Assembly: GCF_002009425.1 (NCBI RefSeq)
Contig: NZ_CP019936.1
Coordinates: 4,079,297 to 4,143,296 of the forward strand
Direction of reading: 5' to 3'
From: Thiosocius teredinicola
Lineage (GTDB): Bacteria; Pseudomonadota; Gammaproteobacteria; Chromatiales; Chromatiaceae
DNA length: 64,000 nucleotides
Position numbers and translations under genes: made by a program. The notes below the pieces were generated by a model. That model did no database searches, had not been told where the DNA came from, and saw only the letters and a program-made list of their open reading frames with translations. Below, piece by piece: positions 28,758 to 40,356 of the stretch. Position 1 is the stretch's first letter. Each line of letters opens with the position of its first letter.

Positions 28758-29468
28758 TTAGTGCCCGCCGGCCATCTCGACCAGTATTTCCCTGGCGTCT
28801 TTCGCATCCGCGATGGATCGCTCGAACGGCACGCGAAACAGCCTATCGCCGCTGCGCAGGTCCATGCCTTCACTATCGATACCACACATCACAACAGCCT
28901 CGGCATCCGCCGCGAGCCGGGCACCGAGGTAGCCACGCAGGGCATCGGCATGATCTTCGTTCATGTGGCTGCAGATGCGTTGCTCGGTTGCGGCATCGAA
29001 CGGATTAGTGCGCACGATCCGATCCGGCGAGAACCAACGCGCAGTCGCAAATCCACCATTCCAATGGAAGCGTTCGGGGACGAACCGAAAGAAGTGAAAG
29101 TTCAGTTCTTCGAAGTACATGCGTGATTGCGGGAAGTACGCAAAATAGCGCCCGGCATCGCCGCTCTCTTCACAAGGGACGACGCGCCCGAGACCGCTCA
29201 GGCGAGCGAACTGCTGCACATCACCGTCGCCATGTTCCACCACGGTAAAACCACAACGCGCATCGGCAACGAGGTTTTTCGTGTGTTGCGACAGATGACT
29301 AAGTAACAGCAGCGGCAGGCCGTCGCGACCGCAGGCATAGGGCACGACCGAGCCGAAAGGGTAACCCTCGAGATCGAGCGAATGGGTCGACAGCACGGCA
29401 CGATAGGTGCCGGCCAGTAGTTGGTGCGCCGCTTGCGCCTGTTCATCACCGCTTTGCATGCGCTGCAT
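28758..29468 (-). CDS. HugZ-like heme-utilisation / pyridoxamine 5'-phosphate oxidase-fold protein
   Basis: A 236-residue protein with an N-terminal split-barrel flavin/heme fold (YRAVLSTHSLDLEGYPFGSV, LLLLSHLSQHTKNLVADAR, LSGLGRVVPC, YFAYFPQSRMYFEELNFHFF) and a C-terminal DUF2470 domain (EQRICSHMNEDHADALRGYL). This layout is found in HugZ-family heme oxygenases and in related proteins without proven heme activity. FHFFRFVPERFHWNGGFATA is typical of the family. It lies between creB and glpK on the same strand, with gaps of 194 and 45 bases. The function is inferred from fold only. Confidence 0.8.
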   Translation of the reverse strand: MQRMQSGDEQAQAAHQLLAGTYRAVLSTHSLDLEGYPFGSVVPYACGRDGLPLLLLSHLSQHTKNLVADARCGFTVVEHGDGDVQQFARLSGLGRVVPCEESGDAGRYFAYFPQSRMYFEELNFHFFRFVPERFHWNGGFATARWFSPDRIVRTNPFDAATEQRICSHMNEDHADALRGYLGARLAADAEAVVMCGIDSEGMDLRSGDRLFRVPFERSIADAKDAREILVEMAGGH

Positions 29469-29513
29469 TAGAACCGACAGCGACGCACGCTGACAAACGC
29501 AGCCAAAACCTGT

Positions 29514-31010
29514 TTAGGTGGCCTGGTGCGTCAATGTGCGCTGCAAGGCGTCGAGCCAGCCGGTATAGAGGCGCTCACGTCTTTCCTCCGGCATCGAAGG
29601 CTGAAACTGTCGGTCGAGCTGCCACATCGCGGCAAACTGCTCGGGCTGCGGATAGAGATCGCTCTGCAGGCCGGCAAGGTAGGCCGCGCCCAACGCCGTG
29701 GTTTCGAGCATCTTCGGCCGGTCGACCGGTACGCCGAGGATGTCCGACAGGAATTGCATGGTCCAGTCCGACGCCGTCATCCCACCATCGACCCGCAGCA
29801 CCTTGGTGTCGGCCTGCGGCCAGTCTTTACGCATCGCCTCGAGCAGGTCACGCGTTTGGTAGCCGACGCTTTCGAGGGCGGCGCGCGCCAGTTCGGCCGG
29901 ACCCGAGTTGCGCGTCAGACCGAAGATCGCCCCACGCGCCTCGGCGTCCCAGTGCGGCGCACCCAGACCGACAAACGCGGGCACCAAATACACGTGATGA
30001 CCCTGATCCGCCTTCTGTGCCATGGCCTGGGTGTCGCCCGCATGGGTGATGATCTTCAGGCCGTCGCGCAACCACTGCACCGCCGCGCCGGCGATGAATA
30101 TCGAGCCTTCGAGCGCGTAGGTCGGCTTGCCGTTGAGTTGATAGCCGATCGTGGTCAACAGCCGGTTGTTCGACACAACCGGCTCGCTGCCGGTGTTCAG
30201 CACCGCGAAGCAGCCGGTGCCGTAGGTCGACTTGATCATGCCCGGCTCGAAACAGGCCTGGCCGATCAGCGCCGCCTGTTGATCGCCGGCCACGCCGCGG
30301 ATCGGGATCGCCGCACCGAACAATGCCGGATCGGTGGTACCGAACTCGGCCGCGCAATCCAATACCTCGGGCAGCATCGCGCGCGGCACGCCGAACAAGT
30401 CGAGCAGTTCGTCGTCCCACTGGCGTGCATGGATATCGAACAGCAGGGTGCGCGCCGCATTGCTGGCGTCCGTCGCATGCACCTTGCCGCCGGTCAGGTT
30501 CCAGATCAACCAGGTATCGATGGTGCCGAACGCCAACCTGCCGGCTTCGGCGCTGGTTCTGAGGCCGTCGATGTTGTCCAGCATCCAGGCAATCTTGGTG
30601 GCACTGAAATAAGGGTCGATCACCAGGCCCGTCTTGTGCCGGACGAGTTCCTCGCATCCCTGCGCCAGCAACGCGGCGCATCTGTCGGCAGTCCGCCGAT
30701 CCTGCCAGACAATGGCGCGATGCACCGGCCTGCCGCTTTCGCGATCCCAAATCACGATGGTCTCGCGCTGATTGGTGATGCCGATGGCCGCAACGTCGCT
30801 CGCGACCTTGGATGCATCGGCCAGTGCGCCGCGCACGGTCTGCTCGGCGGTGCGCCAGATATCGTCCGGATCGTGCTCGACCCAGCCGGACTGCGGAAAA
30901 TGCTGGGCAAACTCCTGTTGCGATACACCGACCCGACGCAGCTTGTTGTCGAACACGATCGATCGTGTGGAGGTGGTTCCCTGGTCGATGGCGATGATAT
31001 GGCTGGACAT
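29514..31010 (-). CDS. glpK: Glycerol kinase
   Basis: A 498-residue FGGY-family kinase converting glycerol to sn-glycerol 3-phosphate. Diagnostic segments are [15 protein letters not shown] (ATP binding), [60 protein letters not shown] and [20 protein letters not shown]. The length is that of E. coli GlpK. It is the last gene of the glp cluster, separated from glpV by a 98-base gap that holds a strong hairpin, so its expression may be uncoupled from the transporter genes. No glpF facilitator gene is present in the window. Confidence 0.96.
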   Translation of the reverse strand: MSSHIIAIDQGTTSTRSIVFDNKLRRVGVSQQEFAQHFPQSGWVEHDPDDIWRTAEQTVRGALADASKVASDVAAIGITNQRETIVIWDRESGRPVHRAIVWQDRRTADRCAALLAQGCEELVRHKTGLVIDPYFSATKIAWMLDNIDGLRTSAEAGRLAFGTIDTWLIWNLTGGKVHATDASNAARTLLFDIHARQWDDELLDLFGVPRAMLPEVLDCAAEFGTTDPALFGAAIPIRGVAGDQQAALIGQACFEPGMIKSTYGTGCFAVLNTGSEPVVSNNRLLTTIGYQLNGKPTYALEGSIFIAGAAVQWLRDGLKIITHAGDTQAMAQKADQGHHVYLVPAFVGLGAPHWDAEARGAIFGLTRNSGPAELARAALESVGYQTRDLLEAMRKDWPQADTKVLRVDGGMTASDWTMQFLSDILGVPVDRPKMLETTALGAAYLAGLQSDLYPQPEQFAAMWQLDRQFQPSMPEERRERLYTGWLDALQRTLTHQAT

Positions 31011-31065
31011 CAGGCAATCTCCGGTTGGCGCACGCCGATCAGCATCTGAATTTTATAAATCGTAA

Positions 31066-31094
31066 GACAGTGCCGGCCTTGCACCGGCACTGTC
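31066..31094 (-). terminator. Strong hairpin between glpV and glpK
   Basis: A perfect 11-bp stem, GACAGTGCCGG at 31066-31076 and CCGGCACTGTC at 31084-31094, with a 7-base loop. In the direction of transcription it is followed by TTACGATTTATAAAA, T-rich but not a clean T-run. It could reduce read-through from the transporter genes into glpK. Confidence 0.5.
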
Positions 31095-31108
31095 CAAGCT
31101 GCCCCGAC

Positions 31109-32827
<1,719 letters not shown>

Positions 32828-32911
32828 CTCCACTCTCCTCCAGTTGTTCGATTCCGGGCTTTATTGCTGTCGTTCGGCCCGGACACGGTTATTCGAAGGG
32901 CTCGCTTCCTT

Positions 32912-33202
32912 TCAGACCCAGCGAAACACAGCCAGCGCATACACAAGGCATGCGCCGAGTGCCCACCAAAGTGGCGGGCCGAAGTAGTACAAGGCACCCA
33001 GGCAGATGAACGCACTGCCGAGCAACGAAATGAACAGCCTGTCGCCCGGCGTGGTCTCGATGCGCAATACGCCTACCCGCGGCACCGGCGGACGCAGCGA
33101 GGTCCACACCGTCATGACAACCAGGGCCGAGGCAATCGCGCCGAAAAACACGGCGGTCTGCCACGTCCACGCCATCCAGCTCAGATCGAACTCCACCGCC
33201 AT
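32912..33202 (-). CDS. glpU: DUF2160 small membrane protein GlpU
   Basis: A 96-residue membrane protein with three helices (WMAWTWQTAVFFGAIASALV, RLFISLLGSAFICLGALYYF and WWALGACLVYALAVF), of the DUF2160 family. In characterised glycerol ABC systems the equivalent gene, glpU, always lies between glpQ and glpV; its function is not known. ATG at 33202 lies only one base after AGGAG, so GTG at 33196 may be the real start. It sits 5 bases after the glpQ stop. A much longer open frame covers it in phase, but the extra part overlaps glpQ and is not coding. Confidence 0.88.
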   Translation of the reverse strand: MAVEFDLSWMAWTWQTAVFFGAIASALVVMTVWTSLRPPVPRVGVLRIETTPGDRLFISLLGSAFICLGALYYFGPPLWWALGACLVYALAVFRWV

Positions 33203-33207
33203 TCTCC

Positions 33208-34082
<875 letters not shown>

Positions 34083-34086
<4 letters not shown>

Positions 34087-34949
34087 CCTCCCTGCTTATC
34101 GACGTTGGTCATGACGGTGTAGAACACCCAACTCAGCAACAGAATGATCAAGAAGTACACCAGCGAGAACGCCGCCGCCTGCCCCAGGTCGAACTGACCG
34201 ACCGCCAGCTTGACCAGATCGATCGACAACAGCGTCGTCGAGTTGCCGGGACCACCGCCGGTAACGACGAACGGCTCGGTGTAGATCATGAAACTGTCCA
34301 TAAAGCGCAGCAGAAAGGCGATCAACAACACGCTGCGCATCTTGGGCAACTGGATGTAACGGAAAACGGCCCAACGGCTGGCGCCATCGATACGTGCAGC
34401 TTGGTAATACGCCTGGGGTATCGACTGCAGGCCCGCATAGGCAAGTAACGCGACCAGCGAGGTCCAGTGCCACACGTCCATCACGATAATCGTCGCCCAG
34501 GCATCGAACGGATTCTGTGCGTAGTTATAGTCGACGCCCAGTACACTCAGCGTGTGACCGAGCAGACCGATATCGGAGCGACCGAAGATCTGCCAGATCG
34601 TGCCGACGACGTTCCATGGAATCAGTAGCGGCAACGACATCAGCACCAGCGACACCGGCCGGCCCCAGCCTTTACTCGGCATGTGCAGCGCGATATAGAC
34701 ACCCAGCGGCATCTCAATCAGCAGAATTAATGCAGTAAACAAAAACTGCCGGCCGAGCGCATCCTGGAAGCGCGGCGAATTGACGATCTCGTTGAACCAT
34801 TCGAGACCGACCCAGAAGAATTGGTTGTTGCCGAAGGTGTCCTGCACCGAGTAGTTGACGACCGTCATCAATGGAATGACGGCGCTGAACGCCACCAGGA
34901 CCACCACCGGCACGACGAGAAACCAGGCCTTGTTGTTCCAGGTCTTCAT
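34083..34949 (-). CDS. glpP: Glycerol ABC transporter permease GlpP
   Basis: A 288-residue inner-membrane permease of the MalF type with six predicted helices (first FLVVPVVVLVAFSAVIPLMT; last SLVYFLIILLLSWVFYTVMT). The EAA motif is in QSIPQAYYQAARIDGASRWA. The segment VNYSVQDTFGNNQFFWVGLE is characteristic of the group. It overlaps glpT by one base and glpQ by four, so the transporter proteins are made in coupled fashion. Confidence 0.93.
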
Positions 34950-36043
34950 CAGGCGGCCTCTCCCTCGACCAGCCAGCCGTCGGCGTAGACATTGATGCGC
35001 TGCCGGTCGAACACGAGCCGATTGGCGCCGTCGCTGATACCCACACCCTCAGGGATGATCACGTTGAGCTCGCGACCGAAGAACTCGGTGCGCGCGATCT
35101 TGTAGCGCCCGACGTCCTCGATGCGACGGATCGTCACCGGCAGGCAGTCGTCACCGGCGTCTTCCTTGCGCAGCAGCCGGGCGAACTCGGGACGGATGCC
35201 GATCTCGACCTTGTCGCCACGCACGGCGTGATAACCGCGGGCCAACGGTATCGTGCACCCGTCGACGTAGGCGCTGTTCCCCTCGATCGTCGCACTCAAC
35301 ACGTTCATACCCGGACTGCCGATGAAGTAGCCGACAAAGGTATGTGCCGGGCGCTCGAACAACTCCTGCGGCGTACCCATCTGCACCACATCGCCTTCGT
35401 ACATGACGACGACCTGGTCGGCGAAGCTCAGCGCCTCGGTCTGATCGTGCGTGACATAGATCATGGTATGGCCGAACTGGCGATGCAGGCGCTTCAGCTG
35501 CATGCGCAGCTTCCATTTCAGGTGCGGATCGATCACGGTCAGCGGCTCGTCGAACAGGATCGCGGCGACATGTTCCCGCACCAGCCCACGGCCGAGCGAT
35601 ATGGTCTGCTTGAGGTCGGCGGTCAACCCACGCGCCTTCTTCTTCAGCAGCGGCGTAAGTTCGAGCATCTCGGCGATGCGGGTAACCCGTTCACGAATCG
35701 TGTCCTTGTCGTGGCCGCGATTGCGCAAGGGGAAGGCCAGATTATCGAAAACCGACATCGTGTCGTAGATCACGGGGAACTGAAATACCTGGGCGATATG
35801 CCGTTGCTCGGTCGGCAGAGCGGTGACATCCCGGTCGTCGAACAGCACGCCGCCTTCGCTCGGCTGCAGCAATCCGGAAATGATATTCAGCAGCGTCGTC
35901 TTGCCGCAGCCGGACGGGCCGAGCAATGCGTAAGCCTTGCCGTCTTCCCAGACATGATCGATACGCTTGAGCGCATAATCCTGAGGCCCTTGGGGGTTGG
36001 AGTGATAGCTGTGCGCCAGGCCTTGCAGGTGGATCTGTGCCAT
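34949..36043 (-). CDS. glpT: Glycerol ABC transporter ATPase GlpT
   Basis: A 364-residue ATPase of the MalK/UgpC type with a C-terminal TOBE regulatory region. Walker A is canonical (GPSGCGKTT, 42-50), Walker B is AILFDE (161-166) and the switch His199 is present (YVTHDQTEA). The ABC signature is degenerate: LTADLKQ at 140-146 instead of LSGGQ. GlpS has the opposite defect, so the pair probably forms one working and one non-working ATP site. This glpT is the ABC ATPase of the Rhizobium-type system, not the E. coli glycerol-3-phosphate antiporter. Confidence 0.93.
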   Translation of the reverse strand: MAQIHLQGLAHSYHSNPQGPQDYALKRIDHVWEDGKAYALLGPSGCGKTTLLNIISGLLQPSEGGVLFDDRDVTALPTEQRHIAQVFQFPVIYDTMSVFDNLAFPLRNRGHDKDTIRERVTRIAEMLELTPLLKKKARGLTADLKQTISLGRGLVREHVAAILFDEPLTVIDPHLKWKLRMQLKRLHRQFGHTMIYVTHDQTEALSFADQVVVMYEGDVVQMGTPQELFERPAHTFVGYFIGSPGMNVLSATIEGNSAYVDGCTIPLARGYHAVRGDKVEIGIRPEFARLLRKEDAGDDCLPVTIRRIEDVGRYKIARTEFFGRELNVIIPEGVGISDGANRLVFDRQRINVYADGWLVEGEAA

Positions 36044-36054
36044 TGTCGTCTACC

Positions 36055-37146
36055 TCACGCCGCCCGGGTGGCCGCTGCTGCCGCCACAAGCCTTTCTTGT
36101 TCGTCGAAGAAATAGATGTTTGCCGAGTCGACGTACGCCTCTATGAGGTCACCTATCGGCGGCTCATGCACACCGTGTTCGAGCGCTACCCACGGATCAT
36201 CTTCGCCGTGCTGCAGGTGCACGAATGTTTCGGAGCCGGTGATCTCGGTCACCGTCACCCGCGCCTTGAACATCAGCGCGTTGTCCGTCTGACGGCGAAG
36301 GCTCAAGTGGTTCGGGCGAAAACCGGCCTTGTAGCGCCCGTCCGGCAACGCGCTCAGGTCGCCGGCCGCCGCCGTGGACTGGCCTTCGCCGAACATCAGC
36401 TTGCCGCCGACCTTGGCGACGGTCACGAAGTTCATCGGCGGATCGGAAAACACGCTGGCAGTCGTGGCGTCGACCGGGCTGCGATAGACATCGAGTGTTG
36501 CGCCGAACTGGCGCACCGAACCTTCCCACAACGCGGCCGTGTTGCCACCGAGCAGCAATGCCTCGCTCGGCTCGGTCGTCGCGTAGACAAACACGGCACC
36601 GGAATCGCGAAAGAATCGCGGGATCTCGGCGCGCAATTCCTCGCGCAGCTTGTAGTCGAGGTTCGCCAGCGGCTCATCCAGCAGCACCAGACCGGCATCT
36701 TTCACCAAGGCACGCGCCAGCGCGCAGCGCTGTTGCTGGCCACCCGACAGTTCGAGCGGCCCACGCTGCAACAACGGCTCGAGCTTCATCAACTCGGCGA
36801 CCTCCTTCACCTTGCGGTCGATAGTGGCCTTGTCGTGCTTCTGCAGCCGCAGCGGTGACGCGATGTTTTCGTATACCGACATCGACGGGTAGTTGATGAA
36901 CTGCTGGTACACCATGGCGACGTTACGCCGTTGTACCGGCCGGGAGGTAACATCGACGTCATCCCACAAAACGCGCCCCGCTGTCGGCTTGTCGAGGCCA
37001 GCCATCAATCGCATCAGGGTCGTCTTGCCGGACAGCGTCGGCCCCAACAAGACGTTCAAGGTACCGGTCTCGAGCGTCAGGTCGGTCGGGTAGATGTGTT
37101 GTTGCGCATCTACGACCTTGGCGATGTTTTCCAGCCTTAATGTCAT
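36055..37146 (-). CDS. glpS: Glycerol ABC transporter ATPase GlpS
   Basis: A 363-residue MalK/UgpC-type ATPase with a C-terminal TOBE region. Walker A is GPTLSGKTT (35-43), which has TLSG in place of the common SGCG. The signature LSGGQQQR (133-140) is canonical and Walker B is LVLLDEP (153-159). The switch histidine is replaced by Thr191 (YATTEPSEA instead of YVTHDQTEA). It is the partner of GlpT and lies 12 bases after glpD, at the head of the transporter genes. The defect pattern suggests it uses GlpT for productive hydrolysis. Confidence 0.93.
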   Translation of the reverse strand: MTLRLENIAKVVDAQQHIYPTDLTLETGTLNVLLGPTLSGKTTLMRLMAGLDKPTAGRVLWDDVDVTSRPVQRRNVAMVYQQFINYPSMSVYENIASPLRLQKHDKATIDRKVKEVAELMKLEPLLQRGPLELSGGQQQRCALARALVKDAGLVLLDEPLANLDYKLREELRAEIPRFFRDSGAVFVYATTEPSEALLLGGNTAALWEGSVRQFGATLDVYRSPVDATTASVFSDPPMNFVTVAKVGGKLMFGEGQSTAAAGDLSALPDGRYKAGFRPNHLSLRRQTDNALMFKARVTVTEITGSETFVHLQHGEDDPWVALEHGVHEPPIGDLIEAYVDSANIYFFDEQERLVAAAAATRAA

Positions 37147-37158
37147 CGGTACCCCGGC

Positions 37159-38694
37159 TCAGGCAGCGGCATTCTTGTTGGTGATATGTTCGGCATGATG
37201 CGCCTGCATCCATTTCGCCAGCCGTTCTTTTTGTCCGTCGTCCAAACGCAGGCCCAGTTTGCTGCGCCGCCACAGCAGATCGTCGGCCTGCTGCGCCCAC
37301 TCGTACCGCATCAGGTAACGAACCTCGCATTCATACAGGCCGGCGCCGAAGTCCTCACCCAACGCCTCGAGATTCTCGGCATCCGCCAGCACGGCATTGA
37401 TGCGGGTACCGTAGCTGCGCAACAGGCGCTCCATCGTTGACGACGGCACGAAGCCGAAACGCCGTCGCCATTGGTCGAACAACTCGGCGCGTTGCGCCAC
37501 CGGAAAGTCGCCTCCCGGCAACGCGGCATGGCGGGTCCAGTCCGATTCCGGCACATCGATATGTTGTGCGAGCTTTTGCAGGACGGCATCTGCCAGACGC
37601 CGAAATGTCGTGATCTTGCCGCCGTAGACATTCAGCAACGGTGCTTCGCCTTCGCTTTTTTCGATCTTCAAAACATAGTCGCGAGTTGCCTGGTGTGCAG
37701 CCGAGGCACCATCGTCGTAGAGCGGACGCACCCCCGAATAGGTCCAGAGCACGTCTTCACGCTTGACCGGCTGGCGGAAGTACTCGCTCGATGCGTCGCA
37801 CAGGTAATCGATTTCGCTGTCGGTGGCGTGCACCGCATCGAGGCCATCGGTGTGATCGACGTCGGTCGTTCCAATCAGGGTGAAATCCGTTTCGTAGGGT
37901 ATGGCGAAGAAGATCCGGCCGTCCTTGTTCTGAAAGATGTAGGCGCGCGCATGTTCGAACATGCGCGGCACCACGATATGGCTGCCGCGCACCAGCCGCA
38001 CGGCCGGTTTGTGCGACTCTTCTGCCGCCACACCGGTGGTACCCGCCACCTGTTCCACCCAGGGGCCGGCGGCATTGACCAGCGCGCGGGCGAGCACCTG
38101 CTTTTCCGTACCGTCTTGAACGCGGATACGCCACAGATCCCCTTCACGCTCAGCACCGGTGACCCGGTGACGCGGGTTGATACTCGCGCCTTTATGCGCC
38201 GCATCCATGGCGTTCAGTACGACCAACCGGGCGTCGTCGACCCAGCAATCGGAATATTCGAAACCTTTGACAAAGCGTTCGACCAACGGCCCACCGGCAG
38301 CATCGGTACGCAGATCGATGGTGCGTGTGCCCGGCAACAACTTGCGGCCACCGAGGTGGTCGTACAGGAATAACCCAAGGCGAAGGAACCACGCCGATCG
38401 CAGTCCCGCGTGATGCGGCAACACAAAGCGCATCGGCCAGATAATGTGCGGCGCAGCGCGCAACAGCACCTCGCGCTCGATCAAGGCCTCGCGCACCAGG
38501 CGGAACTCGTAATACTCGAGGTAACGCAATCCACCGTGGATCAGCTTCGTGCTGGCCGATGAGGTCCCTTGCGCCAAGTCACCTTGTTCTGCCAGGTAAA
38601 CCTTCAGGCCACGCCCCGCGGCATCGCGCGCAATACCGCAACCGTTTACGCCGCCGCCGATGATGGCAATGTCGTAGATCGTCTGGTCCGCCAT
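37159..38694 (-). CDS. glpD: Aerobic glycerol-3-phosphate dehydrogenase GlpD
   Basis: A 511-residue FAD-dependent, membrane-associated enzyme that oxidises glycerol 3-phosphate to dihydroxyacetone phosphate and feeds the quinone pool. Evidence: IAIIGGGVNGCGIARDAAGR (FAD fold), GTSSASTKLIHGGLRYLEYY, LPHHAGLRSAW, YSDCWVDDARLVVLNAMDAA, NAAGPWVEQV and LLNVYGGKITTFRRLADAVL. It is the first gene of the leftward glp operon and is divergent from glpR, with 325 bases between them containing repeated TTCG/CGAA half-sites. Confidence 0.95.
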   Translation of the reverse strand: MADQTIYDIAIIGGGVNGCGIARDAAGRGLKVYLAEQGDLAQGTSSASTKLIHGGLRYLEYYEFRLVREALIEREVLLRAAPHIIWPMRFVLPHHAGLRSAWFLRLGLFLYDHLGGRKLLPGTRTIDLRTDAAGGPLVERFVKGFEYSDCWVDDARLVVLNAMDAAHKGASINPRHRVTGAEREGDLWRIRVQDGTEKQVLARALVNAAGPWVEQVAGTTGVAAEESHKPAVRLVRGSHIVVPRMFEHARAYIFQNKDGRIFFAIPYETDFTLIGTTDVDHTDGLDAVHATDSEIDYLCDASSEYFRQPVKREDVLWTYSGVRPLYDDGASAAHQATRDYVLKIEKSEGEAPLLNVYGGKITTFRRLADAVLQKLAQHIDVPESDWTRHAALPGGDFPVAQRAELFDQWRRRFGFVPSSTMERLLRSYGTRINAVLADAENLEALGEDFGAGLYECEVRYLMRYEWAQQADDLLWRRSKLGLRLDDGQKERLAKWMQAHHAEHITNKNAAA

Positions 38695-39019
38695 TCGCTT
38701 GGTTCTCGTGCGCCGAAAGAGGTCGAAGAGGCCCGAAAATGCCCCGAAAGAGAGCGCTGCCTGTTGGCGATTTTGGCGAATAGGTTCGTTTTGTCAATTA
38801 ATATCTTCGGTTTTTTTCGAAATAGCGCGATAAACGAAACACAATCTAGATAACTAATTGTTTTAACTTGCTATTAGATGTTTCGTACGTTCGAATAAAC
38901 GAACACCAAAGGACGCTAAAGGGGGTGGATAAGGCATTAAATACGCCTGAAGCCAGTGCAAAACCCGCGCAGTTCGTCATAATGTTTCGAATTCATGCGC
39001 TGATTCGGCAATTTTTCGA
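38695..39019. promoter_or_regulatory. glpD-glpR intergenic control region with TTCG/CGAA half-sites
   Basis: An AT-rich 325-base region. GTTCG-N6-CGAAC lies at 38889-38904, related to the E. coli GlpR operator core. Single half-sites of the same type are at 38784 (GTTCG), 38815 (TTTCGAAAT), 38832 (AAACGAAACA), 38879 (TGTTTCGTAC), 38982 (ATGTTTCGAAT) and 39012 (TTTTTCGAA, touching the glpR start). ACGAAACA at 38834 and TGTTTCGT at 38879 are perfect inverted copies. Such a cluster suits DeoR-family binding at several sites or looping, autoregulating glpR and controlling glpD. Confidence 0.5.
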
Positions 39020-39799
39020 ATGCTGCTTTCGTTTCGACAACAGGAAATCACCGAAATCGCCCGACGCAACGGTCGCGTCACCGTGGATGAACTGGTCGCC
39101 CAGTTCGATGTGACGCCGCAGACCATCCGCAAGGATCTCAACGAACTGTGCGAGCGCAAGATTCTGACCCGGGTGCACGGCGGCGCGGTGATCGCCTCCG
39201 GTGTAACCAACCTGGGGTACGAGCAACGCCAGATCCTGGCGGCCGAGGAAAAAGGGCTGATCGGCCAGATGTGTGCCGAACAGATTCCCAACAGCACCTC
39301 GCTGTTCATCAACCTGGGGACGACGACCGAGGCCGTGGCGCGCGCCCTGCTGCATCACCGCGACCTGCTGGTGATCACCAACAACCTCAATGTTGCCAAT
39401 ACCTTAATCAACAACCCGACCTGCGAGGTGATTATCGCCGGTGGCGTACTGCGACGAGCGGATCGCGGCATCATCGGCGAAGCGACGGTCGGCTTCGTCA
39501 ACCAGTTCAAAGTCGATTACGCGGTCATCGGTGCCTCGGCCCTGGATGCCGACGGCTCTTTGCTCGACTTCGACTATCGCGAGGTGCGGGTCGCACAGGC
39601 GATTCTGGACAACGCCCGGCATCGCTACCTGGTGGCCGATAAATCGAAACTGGAGCGCTCAGCGCCGGTTCGCATTGGTCACATTTCGCAGGTTTCGGAT
39701 TTCTTCACGGATCGGCTGACATCACCGGAGCTCGCACAGGTCTGCGAACAGAACAACGTCATCGTGCACGAAGCGCAGGCCGTTCGAAGCATGACCTGA
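39020..39799 (+). CDS. glpR: DeoR-family glycerol operon repressor GlpR
   Basis: A 259-residue DeoR-family repressor. The N-terminal helix-turn-helix is RQQEITEIARRNGRVTVDEL through FDVTPQTIRKDLNELCERKI; then comes the linker LTRVHGGAVIASGV and the sugar-phosphate-sensing domain with NLGTTTEAVARALL, ITNNLNVANTL and GGVLRRADRGIIGEATVGFV. Glycerol 3-phosphate is the known inducer for GlpR. It is divergent from the glpD operon. One half-site overlaps its own start codon, consistent with autoregulation. Weak Shine-Dalgarno. Confidence 0.93.
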   Translation: MLLSFRQQEITEIARRNGRVTVDELVAQFDVTPQTIRKDLNELCERKILTRVHGGAVIASGVTNLGYEQRQILAAEEKGLIGQMCAEQIPNSTSLFINLGTTTEAVARALLHHRDLLVITNNLNVANTLINNPTCEVIIAGGVLRRADRGIIGEATVGFVNQFKVDYAVIGASALDADGSLLDFDYREVRVAQAILDNARHRYLVADKSKLERSAPVRIGHISQVSDFFTDRLTSPELAQVCEQNNVIVHEAQAVRSMT

Positions 39800-40356
39800 T
39801 CGGCGTTCACTGCCTTTTGCAGTCGCCGCCTCGACACTTGGCGACCGTTCGCAGCAGAACAACGCCCGAGACCGGCAAAAAGCTACTCGCTGCACGACAC
39901 GACGGCTGTTAACGACACGTCTGTCGTCTGTTCTGTTCAAGCCGACAAATCCCCGTTCGGTTGGTGACCCGATTGCTGACACCAGTGCGCGCAACGCAAG
40001 CTATACGAGCCAATTTTTTGACCACTCATACGCATTTTGCAGCCACGGACTGCACGTCACGGACTACGCTTATGCAAAGGGCCCAGCGCTCACAGGAATC
40101 GACCGTCGGCGGCAAGGGATGCTGCACCAACATGATGGCGAACCGATCTTTTACACCGCCCAGCCGCGCGTTTGCGCTCCATTACAGTGCTGGACGGCGG
40201 AGAGGTTCGTCTTACGAAGAAAAAGAAAATAGACGACGGCACCAAGTTGGCGCCTTGCTGTCGTATAGAAAAACGGAGGCAGTGACACTTGTTGGCACAA
40301 GCATTGCCTCGTAGCTGCCTAGGCATGTTCAGCGCATTGATCAAGAGGGATGCAAT
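39800..40356. other. Non-coding region upstream of prkA
   Basis: 557 bases without a supported gene. The last 160 hold regulatory signals: an inverted repeat TTCGTcttACGAA at 40206-40218, an imperfect dyad GGCACC-N5-GGCGCC at 40238-40254, and the sigma-54 promoter at 40292-40307. These dyads lie about 70-110 bases upstream of the predicted start, the range for enhancer-binding activators. Nothing is evident from 39800 to 40190. Confidence 0.5.
40292..40307 (+). promoter_or_regulatory. Sigma-54 promoter of the prkA-yeaH-spoVR operon
   Basis: TTGGCAC at 40292-40298, five bases, then TTGC at 40304-40307. The invariant GG (40294) and GC (40306) are separated by exactly ten bases, as required for the -24/-12 promoter. 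Transcription would start about 40319, giving a 38-base leader to the prkA ATG. Confidence 0.75.

Noticed and set aside
29526-31049. A 507-residue plus-strand open frame opposite glpK
   Set aside because: It is a shadow of glycerol kinase on the other strand; the composition is His/Arg-rich and no domain is recognised.
39800-40190. A gene between glpR and prkA
   Set aside because: Short open frames there have no ribosome sites, no family match and interrupted codon usage.
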